Below are positions 4,616 through 5,941 of a stretch of DNA of 5,941 nucleotides, one piece after another; the stretch's first letter is position 1; each line of letters opens with the position of its first letter. Origin of the DNA: an uncultured Mycoplasmatota bacterium (GTDB taxonomy: Bacteria > Bacillota_I > Bacilli_A > RF39 > UBA660). The notes below the pieces were generated by a model. The model worked only from the letters and a program-made list of their open reading frames with translations. It ran no database searches and had not been told where the DNA came from. Made by a program: the position numbers and the translations under genes. The stretch is taken from positions 1 through 5,941 of the forward strand of contig URUT01000053.1 of assembly GCA_900551105.1 (NCBI GenBank). The letters run 5' to 3'.

Positions 4616-4921
4616 ATGTCAAAAGTAAGAATCAAACTAAAAGCTTATGATCATAGGGTTTTGGATGCTGCAGCAATTAAGATTGTTGATACAGTTAAGA
4701 GAACTGGCGGAGTTATTTCTGGACCTGTACCTCTTCCAACAGAGATTCAAAAGATTACTGTTTTAAGAGCTGTACATAAATATAAGGATGCTCGTGAACA
4801 ATTTGAAATGCGTACACATAAAAGACTTATTGATATTAAGGATCCTAGTAAGGATACAATGGATGCTTTAACTCACTTAGATATTCCAAGTGGTGTTGAC
4901 ATCGAAATTCAAACAAAATAA
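4616..4921 (+). CDS. rpsJ: 30S ribosomal protein S10
   Basis: 101 residues from ATG 4616, preceded 7 bases upstream by AGGGAGGA (4601-4608). The full S10 pattern is present: SKVRIKLKAYDHRVLD at the N-terminus, the GPVPLPT signature (36-42) and RTHKRLIDI (66-74), ending DIPSGVDIEIQTK. Length equals the usual bacterial S10 (about 102). The frame extends 30 codons upstream, but that extension is unlike S10 and lacks a ribosome site. S10 sits in the head of the small ribosomal subunit and also serves transcription antitermination as NusE. It is the first gene of the conserved S10 operon, with rplC 18 bp downstream. No mutation or decay is visible. Confidence 0.98.
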   Translation: MSKVRIKLKAYDHRVLDAAAIKIVDTVKRTGGVISGPVPLPTEIQKITVLRAVHKYKDAREQFEMRTHKRLIDIKDPSKDTMDALTHLDIPSGVDIEIQTK

Positions 4922-4939
4922 AAGTAGGAGGAAAGAAAG

Positions 4940-5689
4940 ATGAAAGGAATCTTAGGTCGTAAAATCGGAATGACCGAAGTATTTACGAAAAACGGCAAGA
5001 TTGTTCCTGTTACAGTTGTTAGTACTGAACCTAACGTAGTTATGCAAGTTAAGACAAAAGCTACTGATGGTTATGATGCTATTCAATTAGGTGTTACTGA
5101 TAAAAAAGTAAAACGTGCAACTAAAGCAGAAATTGGTCATGCTAAAAAGGCTAATGTCAATCCTAAGCGCTTCTTAAAAGAGATCAGAGTATCTGATGTA
5201 TCTAATTATGAACTAGGAAGTACTATTAAAGCAGACATTTTTGAAGTAGGAGAAAAGGTAGATGTTACCGGAACTACTAAAGGACATGGTTATACAGGTG
5301 TAATTGTTCGTAATAACCAAAGTGAAGGACCAAAGACACACGGTTCAAGATATCATAGAAGACCAGGATCAATGGGTACTATGAGACCAATGAGAGTTAT
5401 GAAGGGTAAAGTTTTATCTGGACACATGGGTGTTGATACTGTTACTATTCAAAATCTTTCAATTGTTGATGTTAATTTAGAAGACAACTATATTTTAGTT
5501 AGTGGAAATATTCCAGGAGCTAAAAATTCATTAGTTTTAATTAAAGAAGCTGTTAAGGGTGGTAAGAAAGAAACATTTGAATTAGTTTCTTATGAAGAGC
5601 CAGCAGCAGAAGAAGTACAAGAAGTTTCAGAAGAAGCCAAACCAGAAAATGCTGAAACTGAAGTTGCTTCAGAAAGCAAGGAGGCATAA
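4940..5689 (+). CDS. rplC: 50S ribosomal protein L3 with an acidic C-terminal tail
   Basis: 249 residues from ATG 4940; AGGAGG (4926-4931) lies 8 bases upstream. MKGILGRKIGMTEVF opens the protein. The L3 signature region falls at 108-124 (TKGHGYTGVIVR), followed by HGSRYHRRPGSMG (134-146). L3 binds 23S rRNA early in assembly and its central loop reaches toward the peptidyl transferase centre. Typical bacterial L3 is about 209 residues; this one continues with a Glu/Ala-rich tail from about residue 217 (SYEEPAAEEVQ...) to the end. The tail is probably disordered and is strongly acidic, unlike the basic rRNA-binding core. It lies between rpsJ and rplD in the expected order, and its end carries the ribosome site for rplD. 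Confidence 0.98.
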   Translation: MKGILGRKIGMTEVFTKNGKIVPVTVVSTEPNVVMQVKTKATDGYDAIQLGVTDKKVKRATKAEIGHAKKANVNPKRFLKEIRVSDVSNYELGSTIKADIFEVGEKVDVTGTTKGHGYTGVIVRNNQSEGPKTHGSRYHRRPGSMGTMRPMRVMKGKVLSGHMGVDTVTIQNLSIVDVNLEDNYILVSGNIPGAKNSLVLIKEAVKGGKKETFELVSYEEPAAEEVQEVSEEAKPENAETEVASESKEA

Positions 5690-5691
5690 TA

Positions 5692-5941
5692 ATGGGAAAA
5701 GTAAATGTTATTAACCTTAAAGGCGAAAAAGTAAAAGATATTACTTTAGATGCTAAAGTATTTGGCAGTGAAGTAAATGAAATAGTTTTAAAGAAAGCAA
5801 TTGATTTACAACTTGCTAGTTTAAGACAAGGAACTCAAAAGACTAAAACAAGAGCAGAGGTATCTGGTGGTGGTAGAAAACCTTATAAACAAAAAGGTAC
5901 TGGTAATGCTCGTCAAGGTTCTATTCGTGCTCCTCATTATA
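5692..5941 (+). CDS. rplD: 50S ribosomal protein L4, N-terminal part (cut by window end)
   Basis: ATG 5692 follows the rplC stop by 2 bases; AAGGAGG (5678-5684) overlaps the end of rplC and is 7 bases before the start. The 83 visible codons begin MGKVNVINLKGEKVKDI and reach the L4 hallmark loop (AEVSGGGRKPYKQKGTGNARQG), the extended basic loop that lines the peptide exit tunnel in large subunits. The frame is open to the last base, so the gene continues beyond the window. L4 also represses the S10 operon in gammaproteobacteria; nothing here shows that such control exists in this organism. Gene order S10-L3-L4 is the standard one. Confidence 0.97.
   Translation, partial: MGKVNVINLKGEKVKDITLDAKVFGSEVNEIVLKKAIDLQLASLRQGTQKTKTRAEVSGGGRKPYKQKGTGNARQGSIRAPHY

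Overview
The window carries a complete diversity-generating retroelement (DGR) directly upstream of the start of the S10 ribosomal protein operon. The DNA is AT-rich, Shine-Dalgarno sites are strong (AGGAGG), Trp is read from TGG, and stops are TAA or TAG. The rpsJ-rplC-rplD order, these signals and the style of the target protein suggest a low-GC Bacillota, probably a gut Bacilli, Erysipelotrichia or RF39-like lineage using the standard genetic code. The lineage is inference from protein style; nothing in the window names it.

Layout. Bases 1-1214 are the 3' part of a large target-protein gene whose variable repeat (VR, 1019-1140) lies near its C-terminus. Bases 1215-1541 hold no gene but many inverted repeats, including a strongly foldable element at 1306-1443. 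The template repeat (TR) is 1542-1663. It aligns to VR over 122 bp without gaps, with 20 differences, every one at a TR adenine. A spacer of about 200 bp follows and ends in an intrinsic terminator (1862-1886). Three overlapping genes follow: a short MutS-like accessory protein (1914-2270), an Avd-like four-helix-bundle protein (2260-2613) and the DGR reverse transcriptase (2601-3707). A second terminator overlaps the RT stop codon. Next come a DUF3800-like remnant truncated at both ends (3748-4188), an AT-rich intergenic region with a good minus-strand promoter inside a palindrome and a good plus-strand promoter for the ribosomal operon, and then rpsJ, rplC and the first 83 codons of rplD.

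How it works together (known DGR biology applied to this locus): the TR is transcribed, the RT with Avd copies the RNA and misincorporates at adenines, and the mutated cDNA replaces VR. This rewrites exposed residues of the target protein's C-type-lectin-like fold while the TR stays unchanged. The most unusual parts are the MutS-like partner, which seems to join the first and last pieces of MutS without the ATPase, the foldable DNA between VR and TR, the terminator between TR and the protein genes, and the position beside a core ribosomal operon with no phage genes in view.
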